From G963662905 sp963676725 (GTDB taxonomy: Bacteria; Bacteroidota; Bacteroidia; Bacteroidales; WRLA01), in assembly GCA_963676725.1 (NCBI GenBank), contig OY781463.1:186001-250000 (forward strand): a stretch of DNA of 64,000 bases. Direction: 5' to 3'. This document shows positions 44,155-55,642 of the stretch, piece by piece. The position numbers and the translations under genes are program-made. Position 1 is the first letter of the stretch; every line of letters starts with the position of its first letter. The notes beneath the pieces are model-generated. The model saw only the letters and a list, made by a program, of their open reading frames with translations. It was not told the origin of the DNA and did no database searches.

Positions 44155-44649
44155 ATGCAGAAAATCGGATTGATCTCGGATACACATGGAAGCCTGCCCG
44201 AAAAGCTTGGTGGTTTTTTGGAACATTGCGACCAAATATGGCATGCAGGCGATATTGGTTCGATGGATGTGGCCGAAAAGCTGAGGGCCATGGCTCCACT
44301 AATCGCTGTTTATGGGAATATCGATGGGCAGGGGATTCGTATGATTTTTCCGGAACATCAGCTTTTTATGTGCGAAGGGGTGAAAGTATATATGACGCAC
44401 ATCGGAGGATATCCCGGAAGATACGATCCTCGTGCAATTGCATATATCCAAAAAGAACAACCAAAGCTTTTTATCTCCGGACATTCTCATATACTCAAGG
44501 TAATAAACGATCCTAAGAGGAAATTGCTGCATATGAACCCGGGGGCAGCAGGTAATTATGGCTTTCATAATGTACAAACAGCCCTGCGTTTTGAAATTGA
44601 CGGGAGCAATATTCGCGAACTGGAAGTGTTTGAGGCGCCTAGGCGATAA
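44155..44649 (+). CDS. YfcE/MJ0936-type metallophosphoesterase
   Basis: A 164-residue calcineurin-like phosphodiesterase. The five metal and catalytic motifs are in order: SDTHG (8-12), HAGDIG (31-36), YGNIDGQ (53-59), MTHIGG (80-85) and SGHSH (108-112). The length is typical for YfcE-like enzymes. It is a lone plus-strand gene after rnpB. Its last ~30 codons and the following hairpin recur, decayed, at 46480-46575, which shows a past duplication or insertion just here. Confidence 0.93.
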   Translation: MQKIGLISDTHGSLPEKLGGFLEHCDQIWHAGDIGSMDVAEKLRAMAPLIAVYGNIDGQGIRMIFPEHQLFMCEGVKVYMTHIGGYPGRYDPRAIAYIQKEQPKLFISGHSHILKVINDPKRKLLHMNPGAAGNYGFHNVQTALRFEIDGSNIRELEVFEAPRR

Positions 44650-44651
44650 AA

Positions 44652-44671
44652 AAGCCCCCAGATGCGGGCTT
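44652..44671 (+). terminator. Hairpin after the phosphoesterase gene
   Basis: AAGCCC ... GGGCTT (44652-44657 with 44666-44671), loop of 8 nt. The T-run after it is weak. A decayed copy follows the truncated phosphoesterase copy at about 46550-46575. Confidence 0.55.
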
Positions 44672-44686
44672 ATAATTAATGTGGTG

Positions 44687-44971
44687 TTATTGATTTTGTC
44701 TTTTGATAATTTGCCTAAACATATCGTATGTAGCACTAATACACATCACGGCAAAGATTGTCCATGGGATATTGGTTTCATCGGGATATGTGAAGACGAG
44801 TATCGTACTACAAATCCCACCCGCACCGAAAAAACACTAAAGGGTATGTGGCGTGAATCCTAAAAGGTTGAACTTATGCCCTGAGCGCTTGCTCCATAGT
44901 GAGATAATGATCCAGAGTATTGTAAAAGCGCTAAAAACAATAATGCGGACGGTGATTTGAGAATATGTGAT
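44687..44971 (-). pseudogene. Broken small membrane-protein gene
   Basis: In one minus-strand frame this stretch reads as a protein-like sequence interrupted by in-frame TAG at 44837-44839 and preceded by another at 44972-44974. The readable parts include hydrophobic segments (VRIIVFSAFTILWIIIS and a C-terminal TIFAVMCISATYDMFRQIIK) before a proper TAA at 44687. It looks like a two- to three-TM protein of about 95 residues that has lost its start. The plan is like the next gene, the 66-residue two-TM protein, but I cannot show homology. Confidence 0.4.
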
Positions 44972-45037
44972 CTAATCTGGTGTCGGATTATAAAAAGCGA
45001 CGGGCAAAGAATGCATTCTACCCATCGCTTATTTGTT

Positions 45038-45238
45038 TTAAGCATCTTTTTTGTATTTCCTGTTTTTTGTTATGTGGTAGATTAATACAAATATAAGATA
45101 TACAACCACAACGAATATAAACGAGGTGAGCAATGATTCAATTAAGGAGTGTTTGGACCAATAGAATTCCATTAAAAACATCACAATAAATGTAACTATT
45201 GCTCTTAGGAGCATTATTTTTTTATGAGGATTTACCAT
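45038..45238 (-). CDS. Small two-TM membrane protein, unknown
   Basis: A 66-residue protein with two predicted transmembrane helices (about 9-25 and 37-56) and a Lys-rich C-terminus (KNRKYKKDA). It has an ATG start at 45238, 19 nt after the stop of the lipoprotein gene, so the two are probably one operon. I recognise no family. Immunity-like, toxin-like and plain hypothetical roles are equally possible from sequence. Confidence 0.55.
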   Translation of the reverse strand: MVNPHKKIMLLRAIVTFIVMFLMEFYWSKHSLIESLLTSFIFVVVVYLIFVLIYHITKNRKYKKDA

Positions 45239-45257
45239 GTTTCTTATTGTAAAATTT

Positions 45258-46004
45258 CTACTTGGCTTGAATTGCTATTTTGATCCCTTCGATTGCGGAC
45301 ATCACAGGAGCTCCAACTAAAGAGCCGACAATGCCTCCAAAAAATGCTCCGCCAACAGCTCCTTTTGCATCTTCAAACAATATATCCCAAAATCTTGGAT
45401 CAACATCTGCATAAGCTGATTTTGTGCTATTTGCTAGTAATAATCTCCAGTCATTTAAGTTTTCGTGCCAATAAATATATGAATTTCTTGCAACACTACA
45501 CACTGCTCCAATTTCATTAGAATAATTAGTTTTAGATGCATCATCTTCTATTTTACTTAATTTTTCATCAAAAATTTCATACGAACAAATGCCATCATTT
45601 TTAATGTCCAATATTCTTAATATAAGGGATTTGTACTCTTGATCGTCTATAGTGTTTATAAGTGAGTCAATGTTTAATGTGGTCGTGCCAACCTGTAAAG
45701 CATTATAAATACTGTCAATGAAGTTAGGTTGAATATTATATTGTTCAATTAGAAATAATCGGCTATTTACTATTGCGCAGTTAATATTTGATGAAGTTGC
45801 TGATGCAGATAATTGTTCTAACGCAGTATATGTATTAGCCAAAGAAGCATTATGAGCAGAGCCTACAATAGTTGAGGTGATGCTTGTGACTTCTTTAAAG
45901 TTTAGTTGTTCATTATCAGGAGTGTATTCTTCTTTCGTGCAGCTACTTAATGAAACTGAAAATGCAGTTAAAATTAAAAGTATGATTTTAATAAATAATT
46001 TCAT
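45258..46004 (-). CDS. Lipoprotein of unknown function with C-terminal glycine-rich helix
   Basis: A 248-residue protein with a lipobox at LSSC (signal residues 1-21), so attached to a membrane facing the periplasm or outside. The body is mostly helical and low in known motifs. The C-terminal ~40 residues hold a glycine zipper-like stretch, GAVGGAFFGGIVGSLVG, able to insert into or pair within membranes. It comes before a two-TM small protein in an operon. I do not recognise the family. Location in a patch bounded by a duplicated gene end and pseudogene DNA suggests it is accessory. Confidence 0.75.
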   Translation of the reverse strand: MKLFIKIILLILTAFSVSLSSCTKEEYTPDNEQLNFKEVTSITSTIVGSAHNASLANTYTALEQLSASATSSNINCAIVNSRLFLIEQYNIQPNFIDSIYNALQVGTTTLNIDSLINTIDDQEYKSLILRILDIKNDGICSYEIFDEKLSKIEDDASKTNYSNEIGAVCSVARNSYIYWHENLNDWRLLLANSTKSAYADVDPRFWDILFEDAKGAVGGAFFGGIVGSLVGAPVMSAIEGIKIAIQAK

Positions 46005-46015
46005 GATTGTTAAAA

Positions 46016-46445
46016 TTGAATTATTTAAATTTCGAAAAATAGAATACTAATTTGTGAGCATTCCAATAACGAATTCTTAAAAATATCAAGAGATTGAATT
46101 TTAATTTATTTCTGCTGTTAATTTATACCTCCATTCTTTATTTATTATAAATTTATTGATTTCCGGAAATACTATTTAACAATATTGTATTTGCAAATGT
46201 ATATATTGTTATTATAATATCCAAGAAATTGTGTATTTTTTTTTTTTTGGTGTATTTTGTGTATTTTTGTTAGTAAGTCCTGAAAGTCAATAGATAAGAT
46301 TTTTTAATTATTGTGATTGTGATTGTTATTGAAGCTAATTTGAGTGCGTAGGTTTACTTTTGTATTGTTAACCGTGATAATAATTAGTTAGTATTGTAAT
46401 TTGCAATGTTAGTATGAATTTATTAATATATAGCACTGTATGTAT
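46016..46445. other. AT-rich non-coding stretch
   Basis: About 430 bp upstream of the lipoprotein gene, very AT-rich with poly-T runs. No credible ORF, hairpin terminator or consensus promoter was seen. It probably carries the lipoprotein promoter in a form I cannot identify. Confidence 0.5.
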
Positions 46446-46575
46446 ATGATTCAGATCAAAAACCTGTCAGGATTAAAAAGAACCGATTTTGAAATTGACC
46501 GGAGCAATATCCGCGAACTGGAAGTATTGGAAGTACCGAGAAGGTGAAAAAGCCCACAGATGCGAGCTGATATTC
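46446..46575 (+). pseudogene. Truncated second copy of the phosphoesterase 3' end with its hairpin
   Basis: A 33-codon ORF (46446-46547) ends in FEIDRSNIRELEVLEVPRR, against FEIDGSNIRELEVFEAPRR at the end of the intact gene at 44155-44649. The downstream aaaaagcccacagatgcgagc also mirrors the intact gene's hairpin aaaagcccccagatgcgggc. DNA over about 95 bp is roughly 80 percent alike. None of the catalytic motifs is included. Confidence 0.8.
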
Positions 46576-46688
46576 AGATATTGTAGATGGTGGATTTCAC
46601 TATTGATCAAATACCTTGATAAATAATATGTTCCGATAATACTGATTCCGACAATAATTATGGCGCTGACTAGATTTAATCCATTATC

Positions 46689-47498
46689 TTAAAGGCCATT
46701 GTTTCCCGGAGTCGTTACTTGCCCAACGCCGCTGCGGTTTACTTGAAAAGCGATGTCTAAGCTCCAGCCAACACGAACAGGCTGTCCGTCTTTTTGTGCC
46801 GGAATCCATCTGATTAGTTTCAACAAACGCATTGCTTCTTCTGTGCATCCGCCACCAAGGTCTTTTTCAACAATTACATTGCTGCTATTGCCGCTGGTTT
46901 CAACAATAAACTTTAGCGTAACAGTGCCCCTGATCCCTAAACGGCTGGCTGCCTCAGGGTATTGAAGTTGTTCGCTCAGGAATTGTCCAAGTTTTTTGCC
47001 ATTAGGGAAATCCGGTGTAGGGATGCTATTGGCTTTGCGAAAGGGGTAAATAACAAAATTTGTGTCGTTTGCAAGATCCAAATTGGGAATTTGATTATAG
47101 CCCCTGCGCTTCATTTGCTTTTTATACTTACGTACATGAAAAGGGATTTCCAAAACTTGTTTCCCTTTTACTTTTTTGCCATTGCTCAGTGCAGGCAGCC
47201 AGCAGATTTTTTTCATAATCCTAATGGCTTCCTTATCAATTTCCGGATCAACAGATTGTGAAATGCTATAATCAATCATCTGCCCTTTTTCATCAATCTC
47301 TACGATGATACGCACATCGCCGGAAATATTGTTTTCCAAAGCTTTTTCTGGATAAACCATCTCCATCGAAAAGAAATCGTGTAACATCTTTTTATTGTCT
47401 ACAGTCGAAACACTTCTGTTCTGTGCATTTAATAAGCTTGAAGACAGAAAGAGTGCTATCGTAAGGATTAAAGTCTGATTAATAATATTTAGTCTCAT
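46689..47498 (-). CDS. Exported protein with two TonB C-terminal domains
   Basis: A 269-residue protein from the ATG at 47498 (MRLNIINQTLILTIALFLSS signal). Upstream in-frame codons to 47684 lack a credible start. It has two TonB_C-like beta-alpha-beta domains: one around 45-115 (YPEKALENNISGDVRIIVEID...ICWLPALSNGKKVKG) and one around 170-260 (YPEAASRLGIRGTVTLKFIVE...IRWIPAQKDGQPV). The signal ends SSSLLNAQ, a cleavable type, and there is no Pro-rich linker, so it is not a classical TonB energizer. Such tandem TonB_C proteins occur in many Bacteroidota; the role is unknown. It stands alone on the minus strand. Confidence 0.82.
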   Translation of the reverse strand: MRLNIINQTLILTIALFLSSSLLNAQNRSVSTVDNKKMLHDFFSMEMVYPEKALENNISGDVRIIVEIDEKGQMIDYSISQSVDPEIDKEAIRIMKKICWLPALSNGKKVKGKQVLEIPFHVRKYKKQMKRRGYNQIPNLDLANDTNFVIYPFRKANSIPTPDFPNGKKLGQFLSEQLQYPEAASRLGIRGTVTLKFIVETSGNSSNVIVEKDLGGGCTEEAMRLLKLIRWIPAQKDGQPVRVGWSLDIAFQVNRSGVGQVTTPGNNGL

Positions 47499-47794
47499 TG
47501 CATGGGGGTTTTGAATCCCTAAAATACAAATAATTTTATTTTTAGCAAGGCATAAAAAGCATTTACTAATAGAACTTAAGTTGTACATCACATTATTAAA
47601 GATATGGATGTCGTGACTTTTATATAATTTGTGCTGTATTGTGTATTTTGATTGTCTTTCTGTCGGTTGGGCGTAGAAATACAAATCTTGTTATCAGTAA
47701 ATAGGCCTTGGTACATAGTCAGCAAGATCCTATCAAGAATCCAGAACCTTCCCAAGGCTATATCAATCCATCATCGGCCTTCCTTCATTTTTAG

Positions 47795-47802
47795 TATATT
47801 TG
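47795..47802 (+). promoter_or_regulatory. Candidate -7 element for the GWxTD gene
   Basis: TATATTTG, 76 nt upstream of the GWxTD ATG. The rest of the 380-bp gap (47499-47878) has no credible ORF. Confidence 0.45.
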
Positions 47803-47878
47803 CATTACTGAGTTTCGGATTGAATGATTTCTGCAATAAACCAAACGATGGCTGAATTTAAAAGATCAATAATATCCT

Positions 47879-49147
47879 ATGAAAATCCATAAACAGTATT
47901 TATTTTATAGTCTAATATTTGGGTTTGCAACACTCTTATTGCTTTTTACTTCCTGCACAGGTCTCAATAAACTAAGCTCCTATAATTTTGCGTCCTCCTA
48001 TATGGAGAAAAACGCCAGTAAAAAAGCTGAGTTTAGATTGTTTCAAGTTTGCAACGATAGTGTAAGGGCTTATGTTTCAGTCGATTTATCAGGTTTTGAG
48101 ACGCGTGAAATCGCACAATCAGGTCTCTATCTCGATTATAGCCTGCGTTTTTTTGTATATGATGAAGCGGATATTTCCAAGGTTCCTGATACTTTTATAT
48201 TTCATCACACAGAATTGCCTGCTTTATTGGCTTCCACTGCCATTGAAAATGAATGCAGCTTTCTATTGAAGGATGAAGGGGCTTATTTGATCGAATTACG
48301 GATTAAAGACTTGAATTCTGAGAAGGAAATCCGTCTTTTACGCATGTTGGATAATAAAGGACATTCGCCGGCCTCTTCATTTTTACCGGTAAATCAGCAA
48401 GGCGATATTCTCTATAATGATGACCGTTTCAGAAAAGGCAAGACAATAGAACTGCAAACCGCACTTCCACAAGAAAGCTTTTGGGTGTATTATTTTTCTC
48501 AGGATGTTCCGATAGCCGAGCCGCCTTTTGTTTATGATGATGGAAAAATAGAAGCATTAAGGCCTGATTCGCTCTTCAGGATTTATCGCAACATAAATCA
48601 TAATGTGACATTCACGCCATTTGCTCAAGGGGCTTATTTTATCCTGAGCGATACAAACAGCAAACAGGGCTATACAGCCATGGTATTTGGCAATGCCTAC
48701 CCAAAAATTCAATATCCTATTGAAATGCTGATGCCATTACGTTATATCAGCTCCGCAAATGAGTTTGCCGAATTGCTGCAATACCGAGATGCAAAATTGG
48801 CAGTAGATTCTTTTTGGGTGGCCAATGCAGGAAATCCTGAGCGTGCCCGAAGGCTTATTTCAACTTACTACGGAAGGGTAGAACGCGCCAACGAATTGTT
48901 CTCCTCATGGAAGCAAGGTTGGCAGACCGATAGGGGCCTTATATATATAATGTATGGTGAACCGCATATTGTTTATAAAAGTCCCAATGCGGAGAGCTGG
49001 ATTTATGGGGAAGAAAGCAATTATAAATCCATAAGGTTCGATTTTCAGCGCATCGATAATCCGCTCAGCAAAACAGATTTTAAATTATTGAGACAGCCGG
49101 AATACAAATCATCATGGTATTATCAGGTCGACCGTTGGCGGCGATAA
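47879..49147 (+). CDS. GWxTD domain lipoprotein
   Basis: A 422-residue lipoprotein (signal with lipobox LLFTSC, 1-26). The C-terminal third contains the diagnostic GWQTDRGLIYIMYGEP motif of the GWxTD family, widespread in Bacteroidota and Chlorobi with unclear function. The N-terminal two thirds form beta-rich sandwich-like repeats with no catalytic motif. A TATATTTG box lies 76 nt upstream. The gene is alone and is followed by a poly-C tract (49187-49196) and the convergent barrel gene. Confidence 0.88.
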   Translation: MKIHKQYLFYSLIFGFATLLLLFTSCTGLNKLSSYNFASSYMEKNASKKAEFRLFQVCNDSVRAYVSVDLSGFETREIAQSGLYLDYSLRFFVYDEADISKVPDTFIFHHTELPALLASTAIENECSFLLKDEGAYLIELRIKDLNSEKEIRLLRMLDNKGHSPASSFLPVNQQGDILYNDDRFRKGKTIELQTALPQESFWVYYFSQDVPIAEPPFVYDDGKIEALRPDSLFRIYRNINHNVTFTPFAQGAYFILSDTNSKQGYTAMVFGNAYPKIQYPIEMLMPLRYISSANEFAELLQYRDAKLAVDSFWVANAGNPERARRLISTYYGRVERANELFSSWKQGWQTDRGLIYIMYGEPHIVYKSPNAESWIYGEESNYKSIRFDFQRIDNPLSKTDFKLLRQPEYKSSWYYQVDRWRR

Positions 49148-49233
49148 GTGGTTTTTTATTGTTAAGCTGATCTTTTTGGGTTTATTCCCCCCCCCCGTTT
49201 TATAATAGGCATCCTTTCCATTGCGGGATGTTG

Positions 49234-49785
49234 CTATAGGCCAAATTCGAAGCCAATCCTGAAAATCGGATTATTATAAACGGAATATTCTGTGTCGTTC
49301 AAATTAAAAAGGACCATCAAATTTACGGCTGCACTTGCCCCCAACCATTGTCTGTAGCCTCCACCAATCAAATAACTCGACACATTGCGCCTGGTTTTCT
49401 CCCAACTTAGATAAGTCATTTGTTCATAACTCAGGAGTTCGTATTCAGCGTGGGCAAAGAAATCACCAAATAGATAATAGCGGGTAAATAGCCTTCCTCC
49501 ATAAATATTTGTACTGTATGTTGGGCTGTACCTCTTGTCTTCATAGTACATATAAGTAATGCCAACACCGGCAATCCACCTTTCGGTGAGACGATATCCC
49601 ATAAGTGGGGACACTTCGATGGAGGTTATTGTTCCGAGTTGCAATCCTAAATTTCCACCAAAGAAAACGCGCTGACCGAAACTCGAAGGATCTTTTTTTA
49701 GATTAACATCTTGAAATTGAGCATTTAATGAGATTGATAGACCTGTGATAAGGCAGAATATTGCTATTATTGTTTTGATATTCAT
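49234..49785 (-). CDS. Predicted outer-membrane beta-barrel protein
   Basis: A 183-residue protein from the ATG at 49785, with signal MNIKTIIAIFCLITGLSISLNAQ. After it come alternating hydrophobic strands with Gly-Tyr/Trp turns (GGNLGLQLGT, YRLTERWIAGVGITYMYYED, GGGYRQWLG) and a C-terminal aromatic strand (FRIGFEFGL) typical of small Bacteroidota barrels. A TATCTTTG box at 49804-49811 gives a leader of about 15 nt. Function unknown. Confidence 0.82.
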   Translation of the reverse strand: MNIKTIIAIFCLITGLSISLNAQFQDVNLKKDPSSFGQRVFFGGNLGLQLGTITSIEVSPLMGYRLTERWIAGVGITYMYYEDKRYSPTYSTNIYGGRLFTRYYLFGDFFAHAEYELLSYEQMTYLSWEKTRRNVSSYLIGGGYRQWLGASAAVNLMVLFNLNDTEYSVYNNPIFRIGFEFGL

Positions 49786-49803
49786 ATAGTTATGTCTTTT
49801 TAG

Positions 49804-49811
49804 CAAAGATA
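49804..49811 (-). promoter_or_regulatory. -7 element of the barrel gene
   Basis: Minus strand TATCTTTG, 18 nt upstream of the ATG at 49785. Confidence 0.5.
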
Positions 49812-49942
49812 ATGATTTCTGTGGAATGGAATGGATTTGCTAAAATTTTGCTGAGCATGAATTTTTCCAAAAAACTTTTCTTTATAATATTCTCATTTTC
49901 AGCAATTATTTCAATTCAACAAAAATTAGCACAAAAAATCGC

Positions 49943-49972
49943 TTGTAGGATAAAAAAGGTTTTATACTTTTG
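49943..49972 (+). promoter_or_regulatory. rRNA operon promoter P1
   Basis: TTG at 49943-49945 and TACTTTTG at 49965-49972, spaced by 19 nt, as in P2-P4. The first T of the TTTG box is C. This promoter lies 540 nt before the 16S gene. Confidence 0.7.
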
Positions 49973-50072
49973 CAGCCGCATTTGGAGGAACGTCCTTAAC
50001 ATATTGTTTTTCGTTTTCGCGTTGATTGATTTTTGGGTTCGAGAGGGCAACAAAAATAATTTTCAAAAAACA

Positions 50073-50103
50073 TTTGGTTGTTTCGAATAAATAACTACTT
50101 TTG
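50073..50103 (+). promoter_or_regulatory. rRNA operon promoter P2
   Basis: TTTG (50073-50076), 19-nt spacer, TACTTTTG (50096-50103), then gcacccccgttt. The same caaaaaacatttgg precedes P2, P3 and P4. Confidence 0.85.
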
Positions 50104-50211
50104 CACCCCCGTTTGATACGGGCATAAGTTCATGTTTTTGATGGCGCGTTTAGAGCGGTTTTTTCATTTTTTAGGGCTGAGCGATTGGTTCAAAAAAAAC
50201 TTCAAAAAACA

Positions 50212-50242
50212 TTTGGTTGTTTAAAAAAAACGACTACTTTTG
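50212..50242 (+). promoter_or_regulatory. rRNA operon promoter P3
   Basis: TTTG (50212-50215), 19-nt spacer, TACTTTTG (50235-50242), then gcacccccgttt. Confidence 0.85.
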
Positions 50243-50347
50243 CACCCCCGTTTCGATGGGACAACGTACAGGAGGTTTAGTTTAACTAGGCGATGATTTT
50301 TGGGATTTTCCTTCACGAGAGAGGGTTTAAAAAAAAATCAAAAAACA

Positions 50348-50378
50348 TTTGGACGTAACGAAAAAGCGAGTATCTTTG
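50348..50378 (+). promoter_or_regulatory. rRNA operon promoter P4
   Basis: TTTG (50348-50351), 19-nt spacer, TATCTTTG (50371-50378), then gcacccccgttt. It is about 135 nt upstream of 16S. Confidence 0.85.
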
Positions 50379-50513
50379 CACCCCCGTTTAGCGGCAAGTT
50401 AAACACGAAGGGGCACAAAAAGAGAGAACGAAAGTACATTGACATATTGATGAACAGCAACTAGCCATCTTTGGAAGGTTAAAAACTAGCTCTGATAGAT
50501 ATTAATAACATTA

Positions 50514-52037
<1,524 letters not shown>

Positions 52038-52111
52038 GGAGGAGCGGTTTTTACCGCCAAAGATGGTGCTGTTCACAATATATATATAGACACACACACC
52101 TTAAGTGTGAT

Positions 52112-52185
52112 AGTCTCGTAGCTCAGTTGGTTAGAGCACTACACTGATAATGTAGGGGTCGGCAGTTCGAGTCTGCCCGAGACTA
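52112..52185 (+). tRNA. tRNA-Ile (GAT)
   Basis: A 74-nt cloverleaf with acceptor stem AGTCTCG/CGAGACT, anticodon loop CTGATAA, T-arm GGCAGTTCGAGTCTGCC. The discriminator A is at 52185 and CCA is not encoded. It lies in the 16S-23S spacer. Confidence 0.95.
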
Positions 52186-52202
52186 CGGCGACTATAACTT
52201 AA

Positions 52203-52276
52203 GGGGGATTAGCTCAGTTGGCTAGAGCGCCTGCCTTGCACGCAGGAGGTCAAGGGTTCGACTCCCTTATTCTCCA
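52203..52276 (+). tRNA. tRNA-Ala (TGC)
   Basis: A 74-nt cloverleaf with acceptor GGGGGAT/ATTCTCC (two G-U pairs), anticodon loop CTTGCAC and T-arm GGGTTCGACTCCC. CCA is not encoded. It follows tRNA-Ile by 17 nt in the spacer. Confidence 0.95.
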
Positions 52277-52335
52277 CAAGAGGAAATAACGTACATACAG
52301 GAAACTGAGAACACGAGAAGACAAAGAAAAAGGAA

Positions 52336-52382
52336 GTGGCAAGAGAAAGCCACAAGGGTTCGATCCCCTGAATTGTCACAAG
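52336..52382 (+). pseudogene. tRNA-like remnant in the rRNA spacer
   Basis: After the two tRNAs there is a hairpin GTGGC/GCCAC (52336-52340 with 52349-52353) directly followed by an AGGG-TTCGATC-CCCT T-arm-like element (52355-52369) and an acceptor-like tail ending in ACA. There is no matching D-arm or anticodon arm upstream, so it is not a working tRNA. It could be a decayed third spacer tRNA or a processing signal. Confidence 0.45.
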
Positions 52383-52539
52383 TATGCCCCATAAGGGTTT
52401 AGCCACCCGCAAAGAGGGCATAATCTCATCGCACGCACAGTCTGTAGCTGGTCATAACGGCAAGGGCAAAGCGAAAGAAAGGATGAGAGAACGTACATTG
52501 ACATGCTGCAGAGAATAGAAAAATTTTATAAAGTATCAC

Positions 52540-55365
<2,826 letters not shown>

Positions 55366-55403
55366 ACAAAATTTTTCGATAATCTGCAGTGTGTCAACGA
55401 TAT

Positions 55404-55514
<111 letters not shown>

Positions 55515-55523
55515 TTTAATTTT

Positions 55524-55553
55524 AAACCCGACCTGTCATGGTCGGGTTTTATT
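55524..55553 (+). terminator. rRNA operon terminator
   Basis: A 10-bp perfect stem AAACCCGACC / GGTCGGGTTT (55524-55533 with 55540-55549), six-nt loop and a T-rich tail. Confidence 0.9.
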
Positions 55554-55614
55554 TTGATTTTTTTTATATATTTGTTTATTATTTCCTACTATATATCTTT
55601 GTTGGTTTTGCGAA

Positions 55615-55642
55615 GCCCTGCGCCCTGCAGGGCATTTTTTTT
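55615..55642 (+). terminator. Second terminator-like hairpin
   Basis: GCCCTGC (55615-55621) and GCAGGGC (55627-55633) around a 5-nt loop, followed by an 8-base T-run ending at the stop of the convergent phosphatase gene. It would act as a backup stop for the rRNA operon. Confidence 0.55.

Noticed and set aside
44558..44863. 101-codon plus-strand ORF overlapping the phosphoesterase end
   Set aside because: It starts inside a real gene in another frame and runs through the terminator and across the pseudogene antisense.
49187..49196. C10 tract as a phase-variation switch
   Set aside because: It lies between the 3' ends of two convergent genes and not in a coding region or promoter, so slippage would have no evident effect. 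It is noted as a simple repeat only.
49812..50090. 92-codon ORF in the rRNA leader
   Set aside because: It overlaps rRNA promoters P1 and P2 and has no conserved features.
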